Below, piece by piece: positions 52,712-62,499 of a DNA stretch of 64,000 bases (its first letter is position 1; each line of letters opens with the position of its first letter). Source of the stretch: Pontibacter silvestris (GTDB taxonomy: Bacteria; Bacteroidota; Bacteroidia; Cytophagales; Hymenobacteraceae); assembly GCF_020907275.1 (NCBI RefSeq), contig NZ_JAJJWI010000002.1, forward strand, positions 209,432 to 273,431, given 5' to 3'. The notes under the pieces are model-generated. The model searched no databases. It was not told the origin of the DNA and was given only the letters and a program-made list of their open reading frames with translations. Both the position numbers and the translations under genes were made by a program.

Positions 52712-53713
52712 ATGTTGATCAAATTTATCAAAAAGCAAAGCGAGCATATCAGGCTGCAAATGTTTGTTGTGCTGGTGGGTGTTGTGTTGTTGCTGGTCAA
52801 GTTTATTGCTTTTGGTTTGACCAACTCTAATGCGATACTTACTGATGCGCTGGAATCAATTATAAATGTGGCAGCGGGAGCTTTTTCGCTTTATAGCTTA
52901 GTTGTTTCCTCACGTCCGCGAGATGAAAACCACCCATATGGGCATGGAAAGATTGAATTTATAGCTGCCACACTAGAGGGTTCTCTCATAATGGTAGCTG
53001 GGGGAGCCATTATATTTAAATCTACTTACAACCTATTTGATCCAGTGCCGCTACAGCAACTGGATACAGGTATACTTCTTGTATTAGCCGGGGGAATCGT
53101 AAATTATGGTGTAGGTTATCTAATAGAAGCGAAAGGTACGCAAAGCAACAATATGGTACTGAAGGCAGGAGGGAAGCATCTTAAAACTGATGCTTATTCC
53201 ACTGCTGGTATATTAGTTGGACTGCTGATGATTTACCTGACAGGCCTGGTTTGGCTGGATAGTATGGTGGCCTTGATGTTTGGAGTTATCATTGCTACAA
53301 CTGGTTACCGTATTATCAGGTCATCGGTAGGCGGTATTATGGACGAAGCTGATTATGACTTACTGAAGCGTATAGTAAAGGTTCTGAATGAGAACCGTCG
53401 TGAAAACTGGATTGATATTCATAACCTGCGTGTAATCAAGTATGGCTCTACCTTACATATAGACTGCCACCTGACCGTGCCATGGTACCTGACTGTGTTG
53501 CAGGCTCATGATGAGGTAGATGCAGTAGCCGCCTTAGTGCGAGAAAAAATAGACCCAGGTATAGAGCTGTTCATTCATACAGATCCCTGTATAGAGCCAT
53601 CATGCCAGATCTGTACGAAAGAAAGTTGTGAAAATCGTCAGCATAAGTTCCACCATCGGGTTGAGTGGGAATTTGATAAAGTTATTGCAGACCGGAAGCA
53701 TGGAGTTTATTAA
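52712..53713 (+). CDS. Cation diffusion facilitator (CDF) metal exporter
   Basis: The 333-residue protein has six hydrophobic helices and a cytoplasmic C-terminal domain. The metal site is in LTDALESIINV (helix 2) and HLKTDAYSTAGI (helix 5), with the loop HPYGHGKIE. The C-terminus has an unusual Cys-rich tail, CIEPSCQICTKESCENRQHK, that could bind metal. CDF proteins exchange Zn2+, Fe2+, Mn2+ or Co2+ for protons. The metal is unknown. Confidence 0.88.
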   Translation: MLIKFIKKQSEHIRLQMFVVLVGVVLLLVKFIAFGLTNSNAILTDALESIINVAAGAFSLYSLVVSSRPRDENHPYGHGKIEFIAATLEGSLIMVAGGAIIFKSTYNLFDPVPLQQLDTGILLVLAGGIVNYGVGYLIEAKGTQSNNMVLKAGGKHLKTDAYSTAGILVGLLMIYLTGLVWLDSMVALMFGVIIATTGYRIIRSSVGGIMDEADYDLLKRIVKVLNENRRENWIDIHNLRVIKYGSTLHIDCHLTVPWYLTVLQAHDEVDAVAALVREKIDPGIELFIHTDPCIEPSCQICTKESCENRQHKFHHRVEWEFDKVIADRKHGVY

Positions 53714-53823
53714 CTAAATACGGAAACTATTCTTTACAGGTATCTAGAGCTTGCTTTATAATTCTAAACTAATGGTATGGCCAAATCATTGCTTTACAGT
53801 ATAGAAGAAAACATAACATATTT

Positions 53824-54510
53824 ATGATGAATGTAATGCGTAGTTTATCTATATTCCTGCCCCTTTTCCTGCTTGTTGCATCCTGCACACAAGCTGAAGG
53901 AGAACGTCAGGCTAATACCGGAGAAAAGAACTTTCTGACTTATGACTCTACTGATACAACAGGTTTAGCGAAAGCAACATTTGCTGGTGGTTGCTTTTGG
54001 TGTACAGAAGGTTATTTTGAACGGCTTAAAGGAATAAAACGAGTTGTTTCAGGGTATACAGGAGGTACCAAAGCTAATCCGACCTACTATGAAGTAAGTG
54101 CTGGAGAAACCGGACATGCGGAAGCAGTTCAAATCTATTATGATCCAAAGCTGTTGAGTTACCGGGAATTACTTAAAGCTTTTTTCCTGACGCACGACCC
54201 GACGACTTTGAACAGGCAGGGACCAGACATAGGAGAACAATATCGCTCAGCTATATTTTACCACAATCAGGAGCAAAAGAAAATGGCTGAGCAATACATT
54301 GCCGAGCTGGAGCTTAGTGGTAAATACCAAAACAAAATTGTAACGCAGGTAGAGCCATTTACAAAGTTTTGGGAAGCAGAAGAATACCATCAGGACTTTT
54401 ACCGTCGTAACCCCAACAACCCTTACATAGAGTCTGTGGCAAAGCCTAAAATGAAGAAGTTTGAAAACGTCTTTCAGGGTAAATTAAAAGGCGATAACAA
54501 AGAAGAATAA
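53824..54510 (+). CDS. msrA: Peptide methionine-S-sulfoxide reductase, lipoprotein
   Basis: MsrA repairs oxidised methionine. The 228-residue protein begins with a lipoprotein signal (LLVASC, Cys21), then the catalytic ATFAGGCFWCTEGYFERL with Cys57. SGYTGGTKANPTYYEV, GHAEAVQIYYDP, HDPTTLNRQGPDIGEQYRSA and EEYHQDFY complete the fold. The lipobox places it in the periplasm or outer membrane, where it would protect exported proteins. An alternative ATG is at 53827. Confidence 0.92.
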   Translation: MMNVMRSLSIFLPLFLLVASCTQAEGERQANTGEKNFLTYDSTDTTGLAKATFAGGCFWCTEGYFERLKGIKRVVSGYTGGTKANPTYYEVSAGETGHAEAVQIYYDPKLLSYRELLKAFFLTHDPTTLNRQGPDIGEQYRSAIFYHNQEQKKMAEQYIAELELSGKYQNKIVTQVEPFTKFWEAEEYHQDFYRRNPNNPYIESVAKPKMKKFENVFQGKLKGDNKEE

Positions 54511-54593
54511 GTCACTAATAGTATAAAGTCTATCATTTTAGCGAATGTGTGCGTATGGTATTGAAAACTGTATGTAACACTAAAAATAAAACT

Positions 54594-54995
54594 ATGGACT
54601 TTATTATTGACTTATTAGTTAGTGCCGGGGTACTTATGCTGATGGCGTATATGCTGCCAACGGTTCATATAAAGAGTTTCTGGACTGCGCTTTGGGTGGC
54701 ATTTCTGGTTGGTATTTTAAACGCTACCATTGGAGCTATTATTCGCTTTCCACTGAACCTGTTTACCTTTTTCCTGCTTAGTTTTCTGGTTCGCCTGGTG
54801 GTTACAGCCATCATTATAAAATTTGTTGACTGGCTGGTAGGTAACTTTAAGATAGATGGCTTTTTGCCTGCTTTGATTATTGCTGTTGCCCTGGCTGTTG
54901 CTGGTGCTATTGTAGGCTGGTTAACTACTAAAGATGAAGGTTATATAACCATGGAGCAACAAACAAAGGTGGAGCAGTTGTATACCTTAAGGTAA
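54594..54995 (+). CDS. Small four-helix membrane protein, phage holin superfamily IV-like
   Basis: Starting at ATG 54594 gives 133 residues (MDFIIDLLVSAGVLMLMAYM) with four hydrophobic helices; the longer frame from 54549 adds a non-hydrophobic prefix. The pattern PTVHIKSFWTALWVAFLVGI then NATIGAIIRFPLNLFTF is typical of the holin 4 superfamily, widespread as a chromosomal membrane protein of unknown role. No prophage genes are near, so it is probably a housekeeping protein. Confidence 0.78.
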   Translation: MDFIIDLLVSAGVLMLMAYMLPTVHIKSFWTALWVAFLVGILNATIGAIIRFPLNLFTFFLLSFLVRLVVTAIIIKFVDWLVGNFKIDGFLPALIIAVALAVAGAIVGWLTTKDEGYITMEQQTKVEQLYTLR

Positions 54996-55019
54996 GGCTT
55001 CTTTATTGCATATAGCCTT

Positions 55020-55064
55020 AAAAAAGCCTGCGTTACATTTCGATGTAATGCAGGCTTTTTTTTA
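55020..55064 (+). terminator. UUCG-loop terminator after the holin-like gene
   Basis: AAAAAAGCCTGCGTTACAT (55020-55038) pairs with ATGTAATGCAGGCTTTTTT (55043-55061) around TTCG, with one G-U pair, and continues into T. Confidence 0.9.
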
Positions 55065-55072
55065 TAGTGAAG

Positions 55073-55189
55073 GAGGTTCAGCCATTTTACTACATGGCGG
55101 GCTTTAAAAATCTAAATTATTTTGTTCGAGCTTTTAACAAAGAAACAGGAGTAAAACCCAAAGTTTACCAACAGCAGAAAACCCGCTGA
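55073..55189 (+). pseudogene. C-terminal remnant of an AraC-family regulator
   Basis: One frame reads AGFKNLNYFVRAFNKETGVK, continues PKVYQQQKTR, and stops at 55187-55189. This is the last helix-turn-helix and tail signature of AraC-family activators (GFxNxxYFxRxFKKxTGxTPxxY). Everything upstream is missing; the frame meets the preceding terminator. It is too short to fold as a regulator. Confidence 0.6.
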
Positions 55190-55800
55190 TTACTCTTAAG
55201 TATTATGTTAAATAGAAACAACAGAGTAGATACAAATTCCGACAGATTTTAAACTGGAACATGAAGTCCATCAGCGTGAGTTTTTATATAATGGTTAAAT
55301 GAAACAGTGGGAGGGAACAGTACATTAAGCTATTCTCCGAGATCTTTAAAATTTGCTTATCCTGCGCTGCTTTATACCTGGTTAATAAAAATACAAATGT
55401 TTATAGTGAAGAGCAGTTATAAATTGTTGTGTTGGACGTGCCTTTCGATGATCTGATCTGGAAAAGTTGATTTAATACCTGATCAAGTCTACATGTGACA
55501 GCAGGTTAGTATTTTCAGTAATGTTTCTTTGTTGGTTTAAGAGTGTGCTAGGTCCATTTACAATCAAACAGATTAAACATGCCTTTAGTTAGTAATTAAA
55601 ACTGCTACTCCTATTTAACATAAAGTATATTATTTGTGACACATATTTATTGCGATTTATTCGTATATTATATGTCTTATAATTTATATTATGTTAAATA
55701 GCGTGTTAGGTTACCTGATTTCCTATTTAAAAAGCTAGACCAATACTTAGAATATCTACCCTCCATTCCTTACTTTATCTCTTAGAAAAGTTTAACCAAC
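55190..55800. other. Gene-free region between the AraC remnant and galT
   Basis: About 600 bp, AT-rich. I find no ORF with family signal, no further fragment of the AraC gene and no strong repeat. Confidence 0.4.
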
Positions 55801-55808
55801 GATCAACA

Positions 55809-55850
55809 AAAAGTGCTAGCTGACTATTTAACTATTCAGCTAGCACTTTG
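55809..55850 (-). terminator. Terminator of the galT transcript
   Basis: AAAGTGCTAGCTGA (55810-55823) pairs perfectly with TCAGCTAGCACTTT (55836-55849). On the minus strand it runs into TTTTTG, 30 bp after the galT stop. Confidence 0.8.
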
Positions 55851-55878
55851 TAAAATAAATCTAAAGCTCCTTCATGAT

Positions 55879-56904
55879 CTATATAAGACTTCGTAATTGT
55901 TCAGCGGTTGTTTCTGCGGTAATGTCTCGCTGCGGATCACCAAGTAACTCATAGCCCACCATAAACTTCTTAACCGAAGCTGAACGCAGTAACGGCGGTA
56001 AAAAATGCATATGGAAATGCCAGCCTGCATGTTCCTTGCCATCCGTTGGGCGCTGGTGAAGTCCAGCTGAATATGGGAAAGAAACATTGAAAACTTTATC
56101 GTACGCCATTGTAATTTGCTTGATAGCTTCCGCATAAGCATCTTTTTCATCATCAGTCATCTGTGTGATATCCTGAATGTGACGTTTACTAATGATCATT
56201 GTTTCGAATGGCCATACTGCCCAAAATGGCACAAGTACCACGAAATGTTCATTTTCGAATATAATGCGCGTTTTCTCTTCCAGTTCAAGCTGCAGGTAAT
56301 CAGCTAATAAGCTGCGCTGGTGCTCTTGGTAATACTTTTCCTGCTGTTCTGTTTCTTTAGCTGGTCCCTCCGGTACAGAGCTTTGTGCCCAAATTTGTCC
56401 ATGCGGGTGAGGATTGCTGCATCCCATCACTTGGCCTTTATTCTCAAAGATCTGAACATGATTAATAAAATCAAGCTTACCGAGTTCTTCGTATTCCTGC
56501 TGCCACAGATCTACCACTTTACGGATTTCTTTTATTTCCATATCAGGCAGTGTCAGGTCGTGGCGTGGTGAAAAACAGATTACTTTACATATTCCTCTTT
56601 CACTCTCGGCTTTCAGTAAACCACCTTTACTGAATGTACCTTCTGGTGTTGATTCCTGTAAAGCACCAAAATCATTGTCAAACACATAGGTAGACTGGTA
56701 GTTAGGGTTTTTCTCGCCATTTGCACGCTCATTTGTCGGACATAAATAGCAGGATGGATCATACTCAGGCCGTTCATGCTTATTTACATCTTCTTCCTGG
56801 CCCTGCCACGGTCTTTTAGCCCTGTGTGGTGATACAAGCACCCACTCTCCGTTAAGCGGATTATATCTGCGGTGCGGATGTTCCGCCATATCGAATGTAC
56901 TCAT
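55879..56904 (-). CDS. galT: Galactose-1-phosphate uridylyltransferase
   Basis: GalT exchanges UMP between UDP-glucose and galactose-1-phosphate in the Leloir pathway. The 341 residues include RRYNPLNGEWVLVSPHRAKR, the zinc motif CYLCPTNERANG, FENKGQVMGCSNPHPHGQIW with the catalytic HxH, and HFVVLVPFWAVWPFE. The second metal-site region HAGWHFHMHFLPPLLR is present. It lies 66 bp downstream of galK. Confidence 0.96.
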   Translation of the reverse strand: MSTFDMAEHPHRRYNPLNGEWVLVSPHRAKRPWQGQEEDVNKHERPEYDPSCYLCPTNERANGEKNPNYQSTYVFDNDFGALQESTPEGTFSKGGLLKAESERGICKVICFSPRHDLTLPDMEIKEIRKVVDLWQQEYEELGKLDFINHVQIFENKGQVMGCSNPHPHGQIWAQSSVPEGPAKETEQQEKYYQEHQRSLLADYLQLELEEKTRIIFENEHFVVLVPFWAVWPFETMIISKRHIQDITQMTDDEKDAYAEAIKQITMAYDKVFNVSFPYSAGLHQRPTDGKEHAGWHFHMHFLPPLLRSASVKKFMVGYELLGDPQRDITAETTAEQLRSLI

Positions 56905-56970
56905 ATTCTATGATGATATGTTATGAGGCCTTTTTCAAAGATATGCCCCTTTTCAATGATTGCTAAATTA

Positions 56971-58146
56971 TTAGTAATTGATGCTGTTGGGCTCCAACTG
57001 GGTTGCTAAACTGCTGCCGTCTACTATTTCGGCAATATAAGTTTTAAGCTGCACATCAAATCTCTGTTGGTAAGCCTCCCCTATCTGCTTCTTAAATTCA
57101 TCCAGCATGTCTAGCCTTACAATATTAATGGTGCAGCCTCCGAAGCCGCCACCCATCATACGTGCGCCAAGAACTGCCTCTGTTTTTTTTGCCTGCTCTA
57201 CCAGGAAATCAAGTTCTGGGCAGCTTACTTCATAATTGTGTTGTAAACCATTGTGAGAGGCATACATTTTTTCACCAAAGGTTTTCATGTCACCGGCTTC
57301 CAGCGCTTTACAGGCTTCCTCTACCCTATTATTTTCACTTACTACATAAGTACAACGTTTGAAAACTACGGGATCAAATTCATTTCGATGTTTTTCGAGC
57401 ATTTCAAGGGTTGCATCTCGCAGGCTGGTTACTTGCGGGAAGTGCTTGTGCAGAACTGCAACACCTGTCTCACATTCCTGGCGACGGGTATTGTATTCTG
57501 ACGAAGCCAGTGAATGCTTTACTTGTGTGTCGCAGAGTACGATGCGATAGTCTGCCATGTCCAGGTTATAGTATTCGTATTCTAACGAGCGGCAATCCAG
57601 CTTTACAGCATGGTTTTTCTTGCCAAACATACTTGCAAACTGGTCCATTATTCCGCAACGAACTCCTGCGTATTCATGCTCTGCCTTTTGAGCCATTTTT
57701 ACCAGGTCAAAGCGCTCCACACCAAACTCATAAATATGATTTAAGGCAAAGGCAAGGCCACATTCTACAGCTGCAGAAGAGGATAATCCGGCACCAATGG
57801 GAACATTACCACCGAAAACAAGGTCAAACCCGCTAACTGTATGCCCTGCTTTTTGTAATTGGGCCACTACTCCTAACAGGTAGTTTGCCCAGCCTATATC
57901 AGATGGTTTTATGTTTGATATATTGAATTCGGCACTTTCTCCCATGTCACATGAAAAGGCACGAAAAGTATCTCTCCCATTAGGCGCTATGGCAAAATAT
58001 ATTTCCTTATTGATAGCTGCTGGCAATACAAACCCATTATTATAATCCGTATGTTCCCCAATCAGATTAACCCTCCCAGGTGAACGGACAATAACAGGCT
58101 CCTGACTGTATAACTCTTTAAATTTAGAAACAATGTCGTTTATCAT
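56971..58146 (-). CDS. galK: Galactokinase
   Basis: GalK phosphorylates alpha-D-galactose. The 391-residue GHMP kinase has the galactokinase signature RSPGRVNLIGEHTDYNNGFV, the ATP loop VPIGAGLSSSAAVECG, CGIMDQFASMFG and MMGGGFGGCTINIV. It is upstream of galT on the same strand, and galM is two genes away. Confidence 0.97.
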   Translation of the reverse strand: MINDIVSKFKELYSQEPVIVRSPGRVNLIGEHTDYNNGFVLPAAINKEIYFAIAPNGRDTFRAFSCDMGESAEFNISNIKPSDIGWANYLLGVVAQLQKAGHTVSGFDLVFGGNVPIGAGLSSSAAVECGLAFALNHIYEFGVERFDLVKMAQKAEHEYAGVRCGIMDQFASMFGKKNHAVKLDCRSLEYEYYNLDMADYRIVLCDTQVKHSLASSEYNTRRQECETGVAVLHKHFPQVTSLRDATLEMLEKHRNEFDPVVFKRCTYVVSENNRVEEACKALEAGDMKTFGEKMYASHNGLQHNYEVSCPELDFLVEQAKKTEAVLGARMMGGGFGGCTINIVRLDMLDEFKKQIGEAYQQRFDVQLKTYIAEIVDGSSLATQLEPNSINY

Positions 58147-58231
58147 TATTTATATGTTTAAACTTTAAAAGCTTTAGTTAAAAAATTTAAGACTATAGTT
58201 TAAGTTTAATTTCTAGTGATACATCCATTAT

Positions 58232-59851
58232 TTATTCGGTATCATTCGTTATCCTAAACCAATCAAAGGTGGCTGTTGCAGCGGAAGGGCCTTTCACTGT
58301 TAACCCAACTCGTACGCCTCTGTCCCAGGGTGGCAGGTACGATGCATCAACACTATCTGCATCTTGTAACGTATTCCACTGCTTTCCATCAGTGCTCCAG
58401 GCAAACTGCATTTGTTCGCCATTTTCGGAAGAAAGCTTAAGCCGAAGCAGGTTTGTACTAGCAGGAGCTGCTGTTTTGGCTATGGTAGTAGTAATGTTAC
58501 TCTTTGTTGTCCAAATGATTATGTCACCATTGGTTACAGCTATTCCTACCGCATTTTCGTTGTCACCTATGGCTGCAAGGCCAGCCATGGTGCCATTCTG
58601 TAAACTGTTTTTATCAATGGCAGTGGTAGCGGAGTAGTCTGCTGATTTTGTTCGCTGTGCCACTACGCTACCAATATTATCAGGAGAAGCGTGAAGAACT
58701 AATTGCCCGTTATTACCACTCTTAATGCTGTACTGTGGCAATTTATTAAGTAGCCATTGCCATTCCTGGCTTAAACCGGATGTGTTAAATTCATCCTCAA
58801 CATTTAAGGCTGTGGCTTTATTGGCTCTACTACCTGTGGGTGCTTCAGATGTAATATCGGGAGATCTGCCTTCAAAATAAGGCCAGCCGTTTTCTCTCCA
58901 TTTTACCTCATCCAGCAACCCTTGTCGCCCTGCATAAACCGATGCATCAGTACTGTACGCATGGTATAGAAAATAATCTTTTCCTTCCGGAGTAGTGACT
59001 AATGTGCCATGACCCGGACACTTCCACTCCTCGTTCTTCTGCATAATAGGGTTGTTCTCATACTTCTCCCAAGGGCCAGTTAACGTTTTTGCACGAGCCA
59101 CGCCTATACCATAAGTGCACTCTCGGCCACAGCAGGCATCCCCGGAATAAAATGCGTAGTAATAGTCGCCTCTTCGCACCAGCGCTGCTCCTTCTACCAA
59201 GCCGCCTTCCCATGTGCCAGGGTCGTTGCGGAAAAGTTCAAATTTCTCACCTAGTAAAGCAGTTCTTTCCTCATTCATGCGTTGCCCCCATATCGGAGTC
59301 GGCAACCCACGGCTATTCCCATCTTCTTTCCATATAAGATAAAGATCACCCTGCTCATCCCGGATCTGGTAACCGTCGATAGAACCAAGTTCCTGGCAAA
59401 CCAAGGGGCCATGATCTATATAAGGACCAGTTGGCTTATTAGCACTGGCAACACCAACGCAAAGATTTCCTCCTTTCTTTTTCGCTGTATAATAGATATA
59501 GTACCTACCATTATCATAGGTAATTTCAGGAGCCCAGAAATGTGCTTCTGCCCATTCAGGAAGCTGTTCTGGGAACACATGTCCTACAGTTTCCCAATCG
59601 ACAAGGTTTTTTGAGTGTAGCAGCGGAAAGAGCGGAGCCCACTCGGAAGAGGTTGCAGTTGCCCAGTAATCATCTCCTACGCGTATGACAGAAGGATCTG
59701 CATAATCTCCAGCTAAAACAGGATTGCTGTAACTGGTTGCTTCTGAACTTAGTGTTACAGCATCTGTTGTTTCTGGGGTAGATGTTACATTACTGCTACA
59801 GGAAACGGAGAGTAAGCTAGCAACACCCAGAAAAAAGTTGATTCTTTTCAT
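58232..59851 (-). CDS. Lipoprotein glycoside hydrolase family 43 with C-terminal beta-sandwich
   Basis: The 539-residue protein has a lipoprotein signal (SVSC, Cys18). The five-bladed GH43 propeller (~40-340) shows the catalytic base Asp52 in GDYADPSVIR, the pKa-modulating Asp in GSIDGYQIRD and the acid Glu in GGLVEGAALVRRGD. Residues ~350-535 form a concanavalin-like beta sandwich (SQEWQWLLNKLPQY, GVRVGLTVKG) typical of long GH43 beta-xylosidases/arabinofuranosidases. It probably removes arabinose or xylose residues in the periplasm or at the cell surface. The substrate cannot be settled from sequence. Confidence 0.88.
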   Translation of the reverse strand: MKRINFFLGVASLLSVSCSSNVTSTPETTDAVTLSSEATSYSNPVLAGDYADPSVIRVGDDYWATATSSEWAPLFPLLHSKNLVDWETVGHVFPEQLPEWAEAHFWAPEITYDNGRYYIYYTAKKKGGNLCVGVASANKPTGPYIDHGPLVCQELGSIDGYQIRDEQGDLYLIWKEDGNSRGLPTPIWGQRMNEERTALLGEKFELFRNDPGTWEGGLVEGAALVRRGDYYYAFYSGDACCGRECTYGIGVARAKTLTGPWEKYENNPIMQKNEEWKCPGHGTLVTTPEGKDYFLYHAYSTDASVYAGRQGLLDEVKWRENGWPYFEGRSPDITSEAPTGSRANKATALNVEDEFNTSGLSQEWQWLLNKLPQYSIKSGNNGQLVLHASPDNIGSVVAQRTKSADYSATTAIDKNSLQNGTMAGLAAIGDNENAVGIAVTNGDIIIWTTKSNITTTIAKTAAPASTNLLRLKLSSENGEQMQFAWSTDGKQWNTLQDADSVDASYLPPWDRGVRVGLTVKGPSAATATFDWFRITNDTE

Positions 59852-60057
59852 AGTATTATTTTAGCCAAAAAGAAAAGCTATCTTGTCTTTTCGATACTAA
59901 TAGAACATGTCTTTATACGCTATGTAAGGATAAACTATTTTTTTTTCTTACAGACAGCATCATGGTTCTGTACAGATAACAGTTCAGGCTATTCTTTTTT
60001 TAACGTACATGGTTTAAGTAAGCAACAATATTGTCTTGCATTTGATAATTTATAAAG

Positions 60058-61119
60058 TTATGATGCCTGATCTTTTACAGAGAACCTGTATACGGTTGAG
60101 CTTGTATAAGTATCATCAGGCCTTAATATAGTTGATGGAAAGTCCGGTTGGTTCGGAGAATCTGGAAAGTGCTGCGTCTCCAGGCAAAAGCCATACCGTT
60201 TCTTGTAGGTGATATTTCCTTTACCTGTTAAAGTTCCATCAAGAAAGTTTCCCGTATAAAACTGCACACCCGGTTCCGTTGTATAGACTTCAAGTGTACG
60301 CCCAGTCGCAGGGTCAAATACAGTTGCCGCTAACTTAAGGGCACTACTTTTGTCTTGCAAAACATAGTTATGATCATAACCGCCGGGTACTTGCTCTATA
60401 CGTGACCCAATTACTTCAGGGGTTCTGAAATCCATTGGAGTTCCTGTTACATCTCGGTTTTCTCCGGTTGGTATAAAACTTTCATCAACAACAGTATATT
60501 TATTGGCATGAAGTGTTAGCACATGGTTTAGCGCATCTTCTAATTTACCTGCAGCAAGATTGAAATAGGTATGGTTAGTAAGGTTAATGGGTGTTGCTTT
60601 GGTTGTTGATGCTTTATAATCAATCTTTAGCTCATTAGCACTGCTAAGGGTATATGTAACAGTGGTAGTAAGTGTACCAGGATATCCTTCTTCCCCATCA
60701 GCACTAACATACGTAAACCTGATTGCATTCTGCTCCTCTAATGGTTCTGCCTTCCACACAACTTTGTCAAAGCCTTTATTGCCTCCGTGTAAGTGGTTAG
60801 GCCCGTTGTTAGTTGCTAAAGTATACTCTTCGCCATCCAAAGTAAATTTACCTCTGGCTATTCTATTTCCAAAACGACCTATAGCGGCTCCAAAGTAAGG
60901 ATTGCTCTTTAAATAAGCCTCGCTCTGATAGCCACTTACATGATCGAAACCTAAGACAACATCACCAGGTTTACCGTCTTTATCATGTGCCAGTATTGAG
61001 GTGATAGTGGCACCATAGTCGGAGACCTTTATCTCCATCCCAGTTTCATTGTTAAGGGTGTAAAGGCTGGTTTCTGTTCCTTCCGTAGTAGTGCCAAATG
61101 CATCTTTTTTTATTTTCAT
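60058..61119 (-). CDS. galM: Aldose 1-epimerase (galactose mutarotase)
   Basis: GalM interconverts alpha and beta anomers of galactose before GalK. The 353 residues include AAIGRFGNRIARGKF, NNGPNHLHGGNKGFDKVVW, TNHTYFNLAAG (catalytic His) and GYDHNYVL, plus the catalytic Glu region in CLETQHFPDSPNQP. There is no signal peptide, so it is cytoplasmic. It lies between two GH43 genes and in line with galK and galT. Confidence 0.95.
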   Translation of the reverse strand: MKIKKDAFGTTTEGTETSLYTLNNETGMEIKVSDYGATITSILAHDKDGKPGDVVLGFDHVSGYQSEAYLKSNPYFGAAIGRFGNRIARGKFTLDGEEYTLATNNGPNHLHGGNKGFDKVVWKAEPLEEQNAIRFTYVSADGEEGYPGTLTTTVTYTLSSANELKIDYKASTTKATPINLTNHTYFNLAAGKLEDALNHVLTLHANKYTVVDESFIPTGENRDVTGTPMDFRTPEVIGSRIEQVPGGYDHNYVLQDKSSALKLAATVFDPATGRTLEVYTTEPGVQFYTGNFLDGTLTGKGNITYKKRYGFCLETQHFPDSPNQPDFPSTILRPDDTYTSSTVYRFSVKDQAS

Positions 61120-61299
61120 TGCTTTATTTATTGCAGTTATGCGCCAATGTATCTTATCCTGTTTTTACTAATTGTTACTAAAGTAAAAGACTCTTCGGGT
61201 CATATCAAGCTAAAACATTAAAATTAATTAATGTTTTAAGGCGCCTCATCTGCTCCTGCTTTATCTAGATTTCATGTTAAGCTTGCCAAACTACCATGT

Positions 61300-62361
61300 T
61301 TAAGGTATAAGTTCTTCTCCTGAGGGCACTCTTATAGGAACCCCTGCAGGAATAGGTACTCCAAAATAAGGGGAACCATCTACTTTCCAGATAAACTTTT
61401 GGAGCCGTATGTCTCTGTCCCAGCCAGGCGTTGTAGATTTTTTTGCATGATAAATAATCCAATCCTCCGTTCCATCCGGTGATTTAGAAAAGCTGGGATG
61501 GCCAACTCCGAAAACTTTATCTGTTCCCTGAAAAACAGGTCCTGATTTAACCCAGTTATCGGGTTCCATCGGACTCAAGGTCGTATCAGCTAAAGCTAAT
61601 TGCCCCAGGCGGTATTCTTTTAACCACGACTCATGGGTAGAATAAATAATAAAAGCTTTTTTGTTTTTAAGAAACTGCGGTCCTTCATTTAAATCAAGTT
61701 CCCCTCCTGTTTCCCAGCTTTTAGTAGGAGATGATATTTTAACCCTATTGCTGCTAATTGTCCATGGGTTGCTCATTTTAGCAATGTATAAATGCTGCTT
61801 TGTTTTATCAGTTTCTGCGTTTTCTTCCCAGCCAGACCAGACTGCGTATAGCTGACCGTTTAGCTTTAAGGGAGTAAGATCAATTGCCCATTTAGCTGTA
61901 GACGGAGACGGATCCTGTATGCTGTCTCCGGTATAAAGCATTCCTTTATCTATATAGGGTCCGAAGGGATCATCTGAAGCTGATTCAAGAACCCCTGCCC
62001 GCTGGAACAAAAAAGGACTGCCAGGTTTTTTTGCGGCTGCATAGTAGATATACCACTTTCCGTTAAAGAAGTGCAGTTCAGGTGCCCAGATACTGCTTTG
62101 GTTCCATCCGCTATCCGGTGCTTTCCACACCACAACTTTCTTTCCGGGTTCGGTAAGCTTTTTTGATTTCGAGACATAGATTCCCTCTACACCTCCGCCC
62201 GCAGAACCGCAGAAATAATAGTTATCCTCCTTTTTTATGACCCAGGGATCTGCACCATCGCTGACAGGGTTTGTAAAAAACTTTTCTGAAGTGTGGGGGC
62301 TGGTTACACAGCTGATTAATAATACCTGTAATAGTAAAGCTGCTGCAAATAGCTTCCTCAT
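61300..62361 (-). CDS. Lipoprotein glycoside hydrolase family 43 (arabinofuranosidase-like)
   Basis: The 353-residue protein has a lipobox (LISC, Cys18) and a single GH43 propeller. Catalytic residues appear as Asp38 in DGADPWVIKKEDNYYF, an Asp in AIDLTPLKLNGQLYAVWSG and the acid Glu in LDLNEGPQFLKNKKAF. Short single-domain enzymes of this type are often exo-alpha-arabinofuranosidases. It could release arabinose from arabinan or arabinogalactan side chains. It is separate from the longer GH43 at 58232. Confidence 0.88.
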   Translation of the reverse strand: MRKLFAAALLLQVLLISCVTSPHTSEKFFTNPVSDGADPWVIKKEDNYYFCGSAGGGVEGIYVSKSKKLTEPGKKVVVWKAPDSGWNQSSIWAPELHFFNGKWYIYYAAAKKPGSPFLFQRAGVLESASDDPFGPYIDKGMLYTGDSIQDPSPSTAKWAIDLTPLKLNGQLYAVWSGWEENAETDKTKQHLYIAKMSNPWTISSNRVKISSPTKSWETGGELDLNEGPQFLKNKKAFIIYSTHESWLKEYRLGQLALADTTLSPMEPDNWVKSGPVFQGTDKVFGVGHPSFSKSPDGTEDWIIYHAKKSTTPGWDRDIRLQKFIWKVDGSPYFGVPIPAGVPIRVPSGEELIP

Positions 62362-62499
62362 TTTTTCTTTATGAATTTAAATTGATGTATCAGAGCTTTA
62401 AAGCTGCCTGTTAATTCTTTAGCTATAAGCAACCCCCATTCCATTTGTATCCTCACTTGGGTAGAATTACAGCATTACAAATGACTAGCTAAAGTAAGG

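Noticed and set aside
54594-54995. Prophage holin
   Set aside because: There are no other phage genes nearby, and this superfamily is common as an ordinary chromosomal membrane protein in the phylum.
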